From positions 10,743,501-10,807,500 of the forward strand of contig OX327693.1 of assembly GCA_946807835.1 (NCBI GenBank): a DNA stretch of 64,000 bases. The letters are read 5' to 3'. A program made the position numbers and the translations under genes. This document shows positions 1-12,985 of the stretch, piece after piece. Below the pieces are notes generated by a model that had not been told where the DNA came from, searched no databases, and worked only from the letters and a program-made list of their open reading frames with translations. The stretch's first letter is position 1. Every line of letters begins with the position of its first letter. The DNA is from Ailanthus altissimus. Its lineage: Eukaryota; Streptophyta; Magnoliopsida; Sapindales; Simaroubaceae.

Positions 1-1690
1 TGGCCAGTATGCATGCAAAGTATCCAACATGCCCTTTTGTCTATCACTCAAAAAGGTAATCAACCTCATCTCCTTATATCCAATCAAATAAAATATTTTT
101 TCTAGAAAAAACACCAACTTTTAATACACTCAGCTTTATACATAGCTACAGCTAATGAAAATATGCCATTATTGGCATTTAGAGTAAAAATAAACAATAG
201 GATACCACAAAATTTCCCTTTTCAAGTGACATCTATCTAACTCTATAAATGGTCTACACTCACTCAAGAAACCTATTTTTAATGCAGGGAAGGCTATAAA
301 AATTCTCTTAAATGAAGGGTTAGTGGGAATTGATTTTGGCTTGGGAATTTATTCTGATTGAATAGTTGTTACTGCACCATGGTTTGTTTCATGATCATAT
401 AGGCATATTTGTGCTATATAAAGTAAACTATGATCCTCATCAAACATATTTAAGGCATTTCTCTTTGCTCTATATATTATAAGCCTATTGATAGTGATTT
501 TATACTTTTATAAATGGTTTCAACCTGGACATCGGCATTATTCTAACCAAATTTGCAAACTCTTTGACAATCCATGATGATCTAGCTTCTACTGTTTTGG
601 AGCTTTTCAATAATGTATGCCTAGGGGGTATGACTTTTAACTATGATGGACTCTCAATCTAACAACCTACTAACATGTATATTCTATGGACAACCCTTTG
701 AAGTACACTCAACAGTAACTCTTGAAGGCTCGCTTTTCACTTTCTTTGGTGTGAACGGTTGTTAGATAATGCACTTTGTCAGTGCATCTTTAAAATTTTC
801 TTTATTAACAAAAAAGTGACTAACATCAAAGGACACTAGCTCTCTTGATGTTTCTACCCATAATTTTTCATGGATCTTCTTAGATATCTTTTGGTTGGGT
901 CCTCATCCTCAAATAAACTAATAACAAAATCATCATCATCTGATTGATACTATTTCACATCATCATTTCCTCAAGCACTTTCTTCCCTATCGGAGAAATG
1001 AGATACCTTATTTGCATCCTCATCAAAGTAAAAATCTCCAGGTGTACCTGGTTATGTTGGGTGTGTTTCAACCTTGGGTAGCTGCGTATCAACCTGAGAT
1101 ATGTGCATTTTTAGACTTGGTGAATGTGTATTAGGTTGAAATGGATGCATTTTAACACCTGGTAAATGTGTATCAGGTTGAAATGAGTGCATTTTAGGAT
1201 CTGGTATGCCTGTATCAGTCTCAAATGAGTGTATTTCTTCTTCAATAGGGTGTATTTCTTGATCAGGTGGCGGTGTTTGTTGTTAAAGTAAATGTGCATC
1301 AGGATCAGGTGGTTGTGAATGACATTGGGTGGTGCATGAAAACTGAATAAATATGTTATCCTTATCCTCTCCATGTTCTTGATTCTTAGACTTTGGACCC
1401 TCTAGTAATGGAATGCGATTACCTCTAAATGTACAATTTCTATGGTAATATCTATCTTGTCAACTCTCTCAGACCAAAATAATTCAAATGAAGCTTTAAC
1501 ATCTGTGTCATCCTCTAATTGTAATCTACCCCTAAACCAAGGTAAGTGTGCTTCTACTTTATATTTCTCACTAGGATGCACTATCCTATTGCTAAGCTCC
1601 CACTAAACCTGATTCAATAGAAAAACTCTACTAAATTTATCAGGGCCTACATTTGTCAAAATAACATTTTGACTAAATATAAATATATTC
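1..1690 (-). pseudogene. Decayed MuDR-type (MULE) transposase, runs off left edge
   Basis: I recognise this by translating the minus strand across several frames; stops and shifts interrupt it. In order from about 1640 leftward come an acidic N-terminal region with a 14-residue repeat, then at about 830-600 a MULE DNA-binding-type block (VTVECTSKGCP followed by NIHVSRLL and a HTL-like stretch), then at about 290-245 the segment IFIAFPALKIGFLSECRP, and at about 240-1 GKFCGILLFIFTLNANNGIF followed by LITFLSDRQKG. This order matches MuDR-family transposases, where the GCRP...DG..LKG block opens the DDE catalytic domain. The rest of the catalytic domain and the SWIM zinc finger would lie outside the window. 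It is not functional as it stands. I did not find terminal inverted repeats. Confidence 0.72.
1100..1310 (-). repeat. 42-bp tandem repeat inside the MULE N-terminal region
   Basis: About four imperfect copies of a 42-bp unit lie head to tail. On the minus strand, in the MULE reading frame, the unit encodes a 14-residue motif of the form MHxFQPDTHLPGVK, with copies becoming more divergent outward. Because 42 is a multiple of three, the repeat keeps frame and looks like a coding minisatellite in a linker region of the transposase. Confidence 0.7.
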
Positions 1691-1699
1691 AAAGTAAAC

Positions 1700-2530
1700 A
1701 GCAATATACTAGAATGAAATTAAAAATAATACTTCAGCACTAAGATATATTTGTATATGCATTTGTACACTCAGAAATATTTACAAATATTACCGAAAAA
1801 AACATTTTTACATGCATTTATACACTAAGAAATCATTTTTACATAAACCATAACAAATATTAATATAAAAAAATTATTTTTACATCAACCATAACAAATA
1901 TTTAGGACTTCAATCATAATAAATATTTACAAAATATTTAGAGCTTTAACCATAACAAATATCTACAAAAAAAATTAGGGTTTCAACCATAACATCCATG
2001 CATTTGTATACAAAATTTTTTTAAAGTTATTTTTACATTAAAAACAATTCACAAGTTCACAAAAAATTTATATTTAAAAAAAAACAGGTTTACGTTTTTT
2101 TTTTAGTTCTCATTCGTCAAAGAAAAAATAAGTGTTACAATAAAAATTTGTAGAAAACTTTTAATAGGTTCTCTACATTAAATTAAGTTTTCTTTTAGAA
2201 TTTCATTATCTTTATCGGTTTCAAAATGTTATTTTAAAATTTTTGGCCAAAAATACCTTCAAATTATAACTAAGTCATTTGTATAGCATGCAAACTCAAA
2301 AAATATTTTTAGACCCAAAAAAAAAAAAAAGTTTGCTTCTTGCTATGTTCAGTGTCACAGTGGCTCTCCGTCGTGGTCACACTCCTTCAATCGAGAAATA
2401 AAGAGTTTCAAAGTTACAGTGTAAGAGAGTTTTAGAAATAAAAAGTTTTTGTTTAACAAATTTCAGAGTTCTTTTAATTTAATGAAGCAAAATGGTGGTA
2501 CTTGAGATTGATGTCATTTTTTTTTTATAT
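1700..2530. other. AT-rich noncoding DNA
   Basis: Mostly homopolymer-rich A/T sequence (for example the A-run near 2320). I see no coding trace, terminal repeat or structured RNA. It may hold the 5' noncoding part of the neighbouring MULE. Confidence 0.4.
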
Positions 2531-2536
2531 GAAAAG

Positions 2537-4151
2537 TGTTGGATTGTTATGACATTTATAACGGAGTAGAATAAAAAATAAAAATTCTTTAATTTTTATT
2601 TTCATCAAATAAAAATAATTTTTTTATCTTAAGATCTTATGAATATATGAGTTTGATGTTAAAATAAATAAAAATTAACAGGAACAAAGATGTATCTGAA
2701 TTCACGTTAGGTTTTCTTCTACTAAATGATTCCAAACCAAGTCTCTTGTTCTACAGTGAGAGGAAGAGTGAGCTTTTTATTTTCTTTTCTCTAAAGAAAA
2801 ATACGTATTCTGTGTGTTTTATGTATGTGTGTTTTTCTTTTTAAACTAACTTCTTCTTTTTAAAATAATAATTTAATTATAACATTTATTAATTAAATTA
2901 TTACCTCTTAAAAAGAGACATAATTAATGTAAACCACATAAAGTCATACTCTTTATGGTTAATGTATAATATCCAACAATTGAGCATTATTAGACTTCCA
3001 AAATTAATAGACTTTTTTAGTCTTTATAAAAAGGAAACTTAATTAAAATAAAATCTTTTTGATAATTTCAAAAATTATCTTTAAGATTTTATTTATTTAA
3101 TTTCTTAAATTAAATATTTAATTATATTTGAATAAAATACTATCTATATTAATTAATTCTTAATTAATGAATTTTATCCAAATATAAAATATACGTATTT
3201 GAAAACTATTTTCTGGACACAAACAATTTCTTTAATAACACAATTTATTTTTAATTATTCACTGTAATAACGAAAGAGGTGGTGTTAAAGACCCATGGAC
3301 TTACAATTTCAAGCTCCAATAAATTTTATATAATTAATTAAACTCTTTAATTAATTCAATTTATTAATTCCCGTGTTATTCCACTAAAAACTTAGATTGC
3401 ACTATTAAAATTGTAGATATAATTTACTAAAAAAACTTAGAGCAATCTATTGATTTAATCACTACATGTAATCTAACCCTTCATAGATAGTTCATAATTA
3501 GAGTTAAATCAATTACCGTTTTAACCCTTAAGAGAACATTCTTTCTAACTTCTGTTAGGAATAAATAGATTTCATATCTGTAAATCATATTCCCAACCGT
3601 TTATCTTACTATGTCACCAAAATATAAGTTTTTAGCCTGTTCTTTAGACAAACGTAACGAGTATTTCAAATGACATAATGACATTAATAGGAATTTATGA
3701 TCACTTAGGATTAAGGTTAATCTGCATATGATCATCAGTTGACATTATTTGAATTCTTAATTAACAATGGTATTTTACATAATAATTCAAACTACGTTTG
3801 GTTCAGTCCTATATAATCATATTTAATCATAGAGCCTTCACCATAATGTCACTACATTAGTAATCCGTATAAAATCACTATATTTTAAATGTCTGTGGAT
3901 CGCACTGGTAATATTTAATTAATGATCCCAAACTTTAATTAATTTATTACAGATTTTTCTATTTATTATCCATAACTTTAATCCTCTTGTATATAATAAT
4001 TATATACTAAAGTTATGGTTATATAAATAAATAAGGGATTTTATGATATTTATGTCATAAAATTACAAACACTTTTCAAATATAAAATTGCAATTTTATT
4101 AATTTTATAAAAACAATACAAGTACATATTTTTAAGGTACTATCCCTAACA
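2537..4151. mobile_element. Solo LTR (copia-like), TSD aaaag
   Basis: The unit begins tgttggattg and ends ccctaaca, so it has the TG...CA termini of an LTR. It is flanked by an identical 5-bp duplication, aaaag at 2532-2536 and at 4152-4156. It is 1615 bp long, AT-rich, and has no internal domain, primer-binding site or second LTR nearby, so it is best read as a solo LTR left by LTR-LTR recombination. The inverted terminal motif TGTT...AACA is typical of copia elements, but the superfamily is inferred. Its orientation is not established. Confidence 0.75.
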
Positions 4152-4156
4152 AAAAG

Positions 4157-6190
4157 TGGGTGTTTGAGCTCAAAGTTCAATAAATTTTAGTAGGGATAAC
4201 GGTAGCCAATCACTAGACTTGCCACGTGTTCTTAAATTAGAGATAAACTCAGATACTTATTGAAAAGTCTAAAGTGACTTTCTTGACGTTAACTCCAACA
4301 TAAGATTCCGTCACGATTAGATATTACTGTGTATTTTTTAAATTAATAAATACTACTAATATTAGGTGATACCTTAAGGATAATTATAATAATATCCCTT
4401 ATATAAAATAGTTTTAAATCTAAAGAGTGATGACATAGTTGGCCACTGGGGCTTTTGTTCTTGCACAACTTGTTATTTTCTTCACTCTATTTTCCTTTAT
4501 ATTCCAACATTAATTAACTCTTTTTATCATTTAAATTAGGATAATGATCACTTTAGTTTCCACCTTTTGTTAATTACTCACTAAAATCTTTAACATTTTA
4601 AAAATTATTAATTACATCTGTTAGAGATGAAAATGATCATATTTCAAGTATAAAAAATACTAGGAAAAAGTAATAAAAATGATGTAATTGAATATTTAAA
4701 AAAAAGTAGAAACGTAATGAATAATTCAATAAAAATGTAAGAACTAAGTTATTAATTTTTCCTTAAATTATTTAAAAACTCACTTTTTTTTTAAGAAACA
4801 CAAAGCAACAAAATTATGTAATTCTAAAAACTCACTTTGGAAAAGTATAAAAACTGAAAATTAGGAAAAAAAATTAATAGTATTTTAACAAAAAACATAA
4901 AACTTAAAAATATTCTTACACAAACACTTTAATTGTATTCTAAAATAAATAATACCATATTTTTAAAATAGTATCTTAATATTATTCATCTTAAATGATG
5001 TGTCACTTATTTATTAGATGCTTAATTTTTATAATTTTTAAAATCACACGTTATATTATTCTATCATATAATAAATATTTAACACATTACTTGAAATGTA
5101 CGAAAATTAAAATATCACTTAAAAGGTGGAGTATTATTCTTTAAATATATCACAACACTTTCACAAATAATTTTACCAAATATATTTACTTTATTCTAAA
5201 CTCATTGTATTTTCAGATTTATAGTTATCAAATACTTAACTTTTTTCTTTTCTCACATCCGATTATTTCTTCAGCACAACTAATAACTAATAGTTATTAT
5301 CTTAAAAATTATACCATCAACAAATAGACTATTGATGGGATAAAATTAAATTGACTTAAGTGAATTAATTTGCTACTTTTCTTATATTGGTGCACTAAAT
5401 TATGTGTATAATTTTACCATTAAATAGATTAAAAAAAATTAAAAAAAACTAAAATAAATGTTTATATTATTAATTATAACCCTTATATTATTAACCAAAT
5501 AAAAACTTAATATTAAGAAATAAATATGTATTTAAATTATTAGTGAATGTTTATTGAATATTATTGTAGGTAAGTATTACCCTACATTAGTCTTTTTATT
5601 TTATTCTATATTTTATCCGGTAAATACTTATATGTCACATTAGTTTGTCTAAAAAACGTTGTATAAAAATGTGTACATGTAATATTGTTGGTAATTTTGA
5701 TATTATACTAGACTATAATTTTAATAGTAAATATTTTTTTAGCATAAGGAATCAATTCATGACTAAAGTATTAAGGCAGGAAAATCAAAGCTAACAGGCG
5801 AGACCAAGTTTAGTTAAGGAGTGAGCTACCTTATTCATTAATCTCTCTTAAGCTTGAGCTTGAGCTGTAAAAGATATAATTTGTTGGATGATAACAGTTT
5901 TATCTGCAAAGAGAGCAAGATTGTTGTTTAATCTACGAGTAACAAAGCAATAATCCACAAAGTCCTTGCAAGACTAACCCCTTCAAAAATGGCCAAACTT
6001 GGAACACGAAATGATCTTTTTCATTGTGCATTGTGAATAAGTTAAGCCTAACCAGAGGGTTGGCTGTCAATTGAAGCATCACACAGCATTCAACATAAAG
6101 ATACCAAATGGAAGGTGGGGATCCATCTATTTTAATTTCCAACTATGTGTATATATATATATATATAATTAAAAGAAATGCAAGGGTGTA
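4157..6190. other. AT-rich intergenic DNA
   Basis: No domain or element boundary is recognisable. The stretch 5933-6142 carries a 69-codon minus-strand ORF that I cannot assign; it is somewhat less AT-rich than its surroundings and may be a remnant of an older gene or element. A short (TA)n tract lies near 6150-6168. Confidence 0.4.
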
Positions 6191-6195
6191 CTTTT

Positions 6196-6840
6196 TGTTA
6201 GATTTTAAAAGTGTATTTCAAATATATAAAGTGTAAAATTAGGCTTTAGAGTAGAGAGAAATAACCGCAAAAAGAAAGGAAGATGAAGAGGAAGCACCCA
6301 AGTCATAGGAGGCTTGGGTGTTGCGGCATTCCAACCATAGGATTAGGCACCATGGCGCCAGACCAGAAGTACCACGACACTCCAGACACGGGACTAGGCG
6401 CAGTGGTATAGCGCTGCGACACCTAAAGCTTGATTGGTGGCCCTTTAAAGAGTCACCTCCCCATTTTATTTGATGTAGCATTTTAAAGAGGTGTTGTGTC
6501 TTCTCAAAAGGACACTTACAACTCTATAAATACTGCAGGCATATTTGAAACAAAGGATGAACTTCGCTTCTCAATCTTTGATTCTCATTTTCTCTCTTAT
6601 CAACTATTTTTAGGTAAAACACTTATAGTCCAAGAAAAGTATTTTGGCGTGCACCTTATACTTTCTCATAAGTTATTGAATCCTAAAACTATTCTACTGT
6701 CAAACTCATTTTGCACCTTTGATTATCATCAAAGTAGGGGGTAGAAATGGTTTAAGGACATTGTATTGCATGCCTTGACTTCAATCGTTTATATTTGTAT
6801 CCTTGTATATATACCCAATTACAGAACACTTTATTCAACA
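6196..6840 (+). repeat. 5' LTR of copia element A
   Basis: 645 bp, TG...CA ends (tgttagattt to ttattcaaca). It contains a GC-rich tract with GCGCTG/GGCGCC-like words at about 6310-6440 in an otherwise AT-rich LTR. The sequence just inside it (atcttaaactacttctac) recurs at the same place in element B, so it marks the LTR/internal junction for this family. Confidence 0.8.
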
Positions 6841-6868
6841 ATCTTAAACTACTTCTACAAATATACAT

Positions 6869-7715
6869 ATGGATGCTACAAGTGATTCATAGCTGCTAGA
6901 AGTTGCCAAATCACTCTCAGAAGCCATAAAGATACCACAATTTAATAGAAAACACTTCAAAAGATAGCAAGACTGGGTGTTCGATATACTCGATGTGATG
7001 AATTTTGTCGAGTATCTCACCACTCCTCTTTCTGAAGCACTGTAAAAAACTACAAATAGGAGTTCTTAAATAGAGTAGGGTAATTAAGGTATGCTGAAAC
7101 ACCATTTTACACACATTATCAAATAAATTGTATGATGTATACTTCATATAAAAGGATGCATATAAGTTGTGGGCACAACTTAAGAAAAAGTATGTTATTG
7201 AAGATAATGGTGCTCAAAAGTGTGTTGTAGCAAATTTTCTAGACTTTAAAATTTCTGAGGAAAAAACAGTCACTGCACAAATTCATGATTTTCACATTTT
7301 ACTAAATGACTTGAAAAATGAAAACATTATACTCCCTGAACATTTTGTGATTAGTTACTTAATTGAAAAGTTGCTTGAATCTTGGAAGGATTATAAAAAA
7401 AGCAACAAACACAAAAAGGAAGAATTTAACTTTAGAAGATTCTATTGTATATATTATATTCAAAGAAAAAAATCGTCAAAGGAGAATATTGAGAAGGCTA
7501 AAGAATTAATTTCTAAGACTATTTTAGTAGAGGGTGATTATCATAATAGGAAACATCAAGATTCCATAAGCAATACTCATTTTAAGAAGAATAAAGCCTT
7601 ATTCAAGAAAAATGATAAGTGTTATGCTTGTAGAAAGTGTTGTCATTTTCTTTATCAATGTAAACATAGAAATAAAAAAGGAAACAACAAACCTCTCAAT
7701 GCCAAATTGGTTTAG
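6869..7715 (+). pseudogene. copia gag remnant (element A)
   Basis: A broken gag starts near 6869 (MDATSDS then a stop). The largest open piece (7167-7715) reads MWAQLKKKYVIEDNGAQK and continues through a UBN2-type capsid-like region (FLDFKISEEKTVTAQIHDF). Near its end it has a zinc knuckle that keeps the CX2CX4HX4C spacing (CYACRKCCHFLYQC) but has lost the usual glycines. In the family, gag forms the virus-like particle and the knuckle binds RNA. Element B preserves a better knuckle (CYICGKGGHLAYQC). Confidence 0.82.
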
Positions 7716-7729
7716 GAAGAAGATGTTAT

Positions 7730-9360
7730 TGCTGCAGTTGTTTCACGAGTGAACATGGTGACAAGTGGCAGCAAAGAGTGAATGATTGACTCTGGAGCCA
7801 CTAAACACATATATAGAGAAAAGAGTTCTTTTCAAAAGTATATTTCTATTAGAGGAATAGATGAACAAGTGTATCTTGGTGATTTTTGTTCTGCACCAGT
7901 GGTGGGGAAAAGAAAATTTCCTCTTAAACTTACTTCTGGGAAATCTCTTATATTAAACAATGTTCTCTATGTTCCTAATATTAGATATAATCTTGTTTGT
8001 GTTTATGTTGGGAAAGGCTTATGTAAAAGTCTTATTTGAAGGGGATAAAGTTGTAATGACCAAAGGTGAGACATTCATTGGAAATGGATACTCTTCCAAT
8101 GAATTGTTCAAATTCAATGCACCTGATGTTCCAACAAGAAAAGATGTTTCTTCTGCTTATATTGTTGAGTCTTTTAATTTATGGCATAATAGACTAGGTC
8201 ACTTGAATTATCTTTATTTAAAAAAGATGAAAAAAGTTGGTTTACTATTTAATATGAGTTTAGATGAAATGCATCAATATGATGTATATGTAGAAGGAAA
8301 GTCCACTAAAAAAGTTGTAAATCTATAACCCATAGAGAAATCGAATTGCTTGGTTTGATTTATAGTGACTTGGGTAATTTTAAAGATATCATGATTAGAG
8401 GGGAAAAAAGCTTTTACATAATCTTTACTGATGATTTCTCAAAATATACTAAGGTATAATTATTAATAAATAAAGATGAGTCATATAATATGTTCTTAAT
8501 CTATAAATAAGAAGTTAAAAATCAACTTGGTAAGAAAATTAAGAAATTAAGAATTGATAAAGTATGAGAGTAAATGTCTAACTTGTTTAGTTCATATTGT
8601 GAGGACAATGGAATTATATATGAAATTACTCCACCATACTCACCTGAATCTAATAGAGTAGCTGAAGGAAAAATAAAAATTTAAAGGACATGATGAATTT
8701 GCTTATTGGTTAATTTTGAGGCACCTATGAATTAGGGGGGACGGAAGCTATTTTGACTGCTTGTAATATACAAAATAGAGTCCCTTACAATAAAATGAGA
8801 ATTATACCCTATGAGTTATAGAAAGGTTATGCTCTTAATCTTTCATGCCTTAAAGTATAGGAGTGTCTTATAAAGGTTCTTATTTCTAATCCTAAAAGAA
8901 AAAAGATAAGACCTAAGACAATTGATTGTATGTTCATAGGTTATATTTAGAATAGTGTTGCTTATAGATTCTTGGTATTAAAGGATACCTTGGGGTTGTT
9001 TGAAGTAAAAAACATAATGAAATTTAAAAATGCATAATTCTTTGAGTCTATCTTTTCTAAGAAATCGAATATAGATAAAACTATTACTCATGTAAAGGTT
9101 AATGTAGATCCTCCAGTAAGCTTTAACAATGAACTTGAGAGAAGTAAAAGAATGAGGAAAGCTACTAGTTTTGGTAATGATTTATGTGTTTGTCTTATAG
9201 AAGAAGACTCTAAGACCTTTAGTGAGGTTATGGCTTCTCATGATGCTCTTTTATTTGAGGGGGGAGTGATAAATGATGAAATTAACTCTATCATGAGTAA
9301 TTATGTATGGGAATTAGTTGATTTACCTCTAGGTTCTAAGCTCATAAGTTACAAATAGAT
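7730..9360 (+). pseudogene. copia protease and integrase remnant (element A)
   Basis: Protease: MIDSGATKHI at 7782 has the DSGA active-site motif and is followed by a VLYVPNIRYNL-like segment. GAG-pre-integrase: LWHNRLGHLNYLYLKKM at about 8180-8230. The integrase core is seen only piecewise, with stops: a FTDDFSKYT-like piece near 8425-8450, and at about 8570-8670 a MSNLFSSYCEDNGIIYEI stretch followed by SPESNRVAEG. The region to 9360 carries the usual linker between integrase and RT (RMRKATSFGNDL near 9150). At least a dozen stops or shifts prevent expression. Confidence 0.8.
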
Positions 9361-10740
9361 CTTCAAAAGAAGATAAGGGCTGATAGAACTATTGAAAAAT
9401 ATAAGACAAGATTGGTTATTAAAGGGTTCACTCAAAAGAAAGACTTAGATTACTTTGAGACCTATGCCTCTATAACTAGAATTACATTAATTAGAATTTT
9501 GATTACATTAACTGCAATATATCATTTTTCATACATCAAATGGATATAAAGATCGCCTTTCTAAATGATAATTTAGAAAAGAAAATTTACATAAAATAAG
9601 TGGAGGTTGTATTGGTATTGGAACTAAGCATAAAGTATGTTAGTTGGTCAAGTCTTTATATGGCTTGAAACAAGTACCAAAACAGTGATATAAATTTTTT
9701 TGACAATGCTCTTGTATCAAATGGTTTTATGATTAATGATTCCGATGAATATGTGTATATAAAACATTTTATACTAATAGATTTGTTATAATATGTCTAT
9801 ATATGGATGATATGCTTATTTTCAGTCCTAGTATGAAAGTGATTGTTGAGACTAAAAGGTTTTTATTAAATGTATTTGATATGAAAATTTTGGGAGAAGC
9901 TGATGTAATACTTAGGGTAAAGATTATGAGAACATTTATTGGTCTCACTTTATCATAAGAGCACTATGTAAAGAAGTTTATTGAGAGGTTTGGGTATACA
10001 GTATATAAATCATTGACAACTCCTTATGATGCAAGTGTTAAACTTCAAAATAATGTAGAACATAGTGACAATCAGAATCGTTATGCTCAAATCATTGGTA
10101 GTCTCATATATTTGATGAATACTACTAGGCCTGATCTACTCAAATCATTGAATAGGTATACTCAAAATCTAGGAAAAGATCATTGGAGTGCCTTAGATAA
10201 AGTTACAAAATATTTAATAGGCACTAAAACTTATATACTTTCATATTGTAGATCACAACCTATGATTGAAGGTTATAGTGATTCTGATTAGGTATCTGAA
10301 TCCAATGAGGTCAAGTCTACTAGTGGATATGTCTTCACTTTGAGTGAAGGAGCCATATGTTAGAAATCCACCAAATAGATTTTATAGCACGATCTACCAT
10401 AGAATCGAAATTAATAGTATTAGAAAAGGCTTGTTCTGAGGTTGAGTAGTTAAGGACACTCATGTGTGATCTTTTTATTAGTACCCACCCTCATGCTACA
10501 ATATCTATAAATTGAAATTGCCTAACAATGATTGCTAAAGTAAAAAGTAAAATGTATAATGGGAAAAGTAGACATATCTATTTACGACATGGCATCATTA
10601 AGCAGCTGCTAGAATTTAGGGTGGTGAGCCTAGATTATATGAGGTTAGAGAGAAACTTGAACTATCCTCTGATAAAACTACTAAATAAGAGATTAATGGT
10701 AGATACGTCAAGAGGGATGAGATTTCTTTCTAGAGCATAA
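9361..10740 (+). pseudogene. copia reverse transcriptase and RNase H remnant (element A)
   Basis: RT traces include KYKTRLVIKGFTQKKDLDYF near 9400 and the catalytic box CLYMDDMLIFS at about 9790-9820. The RNase H region follows: QIIGSLIYLMNTTRPDL at about 10090, EGYSDSD at about 10270, and at 10528-10740 the terminal part with KMYNGKSRHIYLRHGIIKQL. The order and motifs are those of Ty1/copia. Multiple stops break the frame. Confidence 0.82.
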
Positions 10741-10814
10741 GGTAAGAGTAATGGTAACCATACCTATGTGATTGGAGATCCCATTGAAATAGGTTCAGGA
10801 TGGTAATAACAAGT

Positions 10815-12231
10815 TGATGCGATATTTCTATATCTTATAATTAAGCACAAGTATACGCTAACGTAATAAGTAATAAAGGGACTCAATAAGTTAGATGTCT
10901 AACCTACACGAATAATTTCTACGTTTTAACCAAGTACTAAAATTATGTCTTTCTAATAATTATTTAGAAAAATAAAAATCTAAGAATGAATGTAGAAAAT
11001 ATAAAAGCAAAAACACAATGTAAAGAAAAATTAGGTGATAGCAATATAGAGAAAACTTAGGATTAATACTATCCCTCAATATGTTTCTAATGATTAATCT
11101 CTAATATTTAACTCCCTTAGTCTTTATTATTGATCAAGACACTAATGTATTCACAAGCCTCTTCTAAAGTCATGAAAATATACCTTAATTTACCAAATAC
11201 CTATATTCCTATAGTACTTGTAATAAATTAAGATTCATTAAGATTAAGTCTTATTGATCATACATGCCAATTAGGTATATTCCTATCCTAAATTGAAACT
11301 TGCATATGCAACATTGAATATTACTCTATAATCATGCATCAAATTACCTAGGTCTGAATATTATGATTCCTCTTCTAAGTTTATCAAAATATTACCAATT
11401 CATTCACCATATATTGCAGCATTAAGATCAAGTAATTTAAATAACAAAGGACTAAGTTTATTAAATATTAAAAAGATATGGCAATTAAGCACATATATTG
11501 AGTTCAAAAATTAAACCTAAAAAAAAAATTTAGTTCATGGTTAAAAGAAAACAGCAGTAAAAAATAATAATAAATCATGATACAATCAATAGTAAACTGA
11601 TATAGACGTCAAATTACTCTTAATTGTGCTGCTTAAGATACTCTTGATGCCAAAGAATGCCTTAAATATCTCTCTAAGGTTGCTTCAATTAAACTCCTAT
11701 TACTCTTTAACACTTGTGCTCTTTATTCTCGGTGTTCTTGAATTGCTCTTGGGTTATTTTGGATGATTTTTAAAGGTTGAGGATGAGTGACCTTTTATAG
11801 GGATTGATATGAGCTTTAAAATCTCAATTCTCATAAGATTAGGATTTGCACTACCGCTGGGATGCTATGTTGCTGTTGCTGAGGCGTTGTATATAATAAG
11901 CCTCACTGCTGAAGCAATGGAATGTTGGCGCTAAAGCGCTGGCTTGTCGCTGGCGTGATGAAGGTCTGGCGTTGGGGCACCAGTTGCGACTTAAACAGAT
12001 CGTCTTTTCTGATTTTCTTATTTTGATCACTGTTCCAGCGCGTGAGGGAAAATCCTCGTAGTGCTGGTGCGATGGACACATATTTTGAAAACTTTACATC
12101 TTTAAATTTCGTTCTAATCCTTATAAATAACAATAATGCACATAAATAGCCATTTATTCTCGTAAAATAATAAAATATTAAAATATTAAAATAAAAACAT
12201 AAGAAAATATATGACAAATATGTCTTTATCA
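10815..12231. mobile_element. Solo LTR, Athila-like family, TSD caagt
   Basis: A 1417-bp unit starting tgatgcgatatttc and ending ctttatca, flanked by identical caagt at 10810-10814 and 12232-12236. Its left end matches the LTR starts at 17158 and 21331 (tgatgcaatatttc), so it belongs to the same family as the gag-only element there. It sits in the 3' untranslated part of copia element A, whose sequence resumes at 12237 and matches the corresponding part of element B (about 16290-16740, inverted). A GC-rich cluster of GCGCTGG-like words lies at about 11855-12070. Confidence 0.85.
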
Positions 12232-12732
12232 CAAGTCACTTGTTATCTTGTTGTAATATCGATTATTATGTGAGTCCCTCCTTATAACAAGGTAGTACAT
12301 TCGCAGTGAAAAAAGGTGAGTTAGTCTCTTAATGAACTTCATAGCCCTTCATAAGGTGTGTGGTAAACCTGTAGGACACACTTGATGGAGTGTTACCTAT
12401 ATGAGTATGGAATTGAGTCGATTCTTATGAGAGCTGAGTAGGCTACTCTGGAGCACTTATAAAACCAGATAGGTATATGACCATTAATAGTGCCAAACTG
12501 TAGAAATAGGCAAGTTATTTGAGAGTTTAACTTGATAATTTGACCCTCTATTTTACATTCAAATGAATAAAAGTTGATAGAAACTTGGTTTTACCTAACT
12601 CTTGTAAAATATGGTTACTTAATCAGTGGATTAGTTCATAACTTAGAAGAGCACCAAATTATATAAATTAAATTCTACTTACATATGTAGTTAATTTGAT
12701 TCACATTTGTTTATTTAAAATATATGAGGGAT

Positions 12733-12985
12733 TGTTAAATTTTACGAGTGTATTTTAAATAAATAAAGTGTAAAATCAAATTTTAGAGTATAGAGAAATA
12801 ACCAAAAAGAGAAAGAAGGACGAACGGAAAATGCCTAAGCTGTAAGAGGCTTGAGCGCTAGGCTTAGTATTCCAGCGTTCCAACCATAAGGTTGGGTGCT
12901 GTGATGATAGAGCAAGAAGGCCATAGCACTTGAAACACTAGACTGGGCGTTGGCATCTGCATAAGCCTAAGAGTAAATTTTGTGC
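12733..12985 (+). repeat. Truncated 3' LTR of copia element A
   Basis: Starts tgttaaattttacgagtg and follows the 5' LTR (6196 onward) through gtgtaaaat, agagaaataacc and ttccaaccata with moderate divergence. Similarity fades at about 12965-12985, so roughly the last 390 bp of the LTR are missing. Confidence 0.75.

Larger units (their letters stand above)
6196..12985 (+). mobile_element. Degenerate Ty1/copia element A
   Basis: Two related LTRs (6196-6840 and a truncated copy at 12733-12985) bracket gag, protease, integrase, reverse transcriptase and RNase H remnants in copia order (integrase before RT). The 5' LTR starts tgttagattt and the 3' LTR starts tgttaaattt, preceded by a purine tract (atgagggat). 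The left flank reads ctttt; the right LTR is cut off, so no matching duplication can be shown. The coding region carries many stops and shifts and encodes no complete protein. It is the same family as element B at 14021-26945, which lies on the opposite strand. A 1417-bp solo LTR interrupts the 3' part. Confidence 0.85.

Noticed and set aside
5933..6142. 69-codon minus-strand ORF as an exon of a host gene
   Set aside because: No known domain, no neighbouring exon, and short enough to be chance.
6239..6481. 80-codon minus-strand ORF
   Set aside because: Lies entirely in the copia element A LTR; no recognisable domain.
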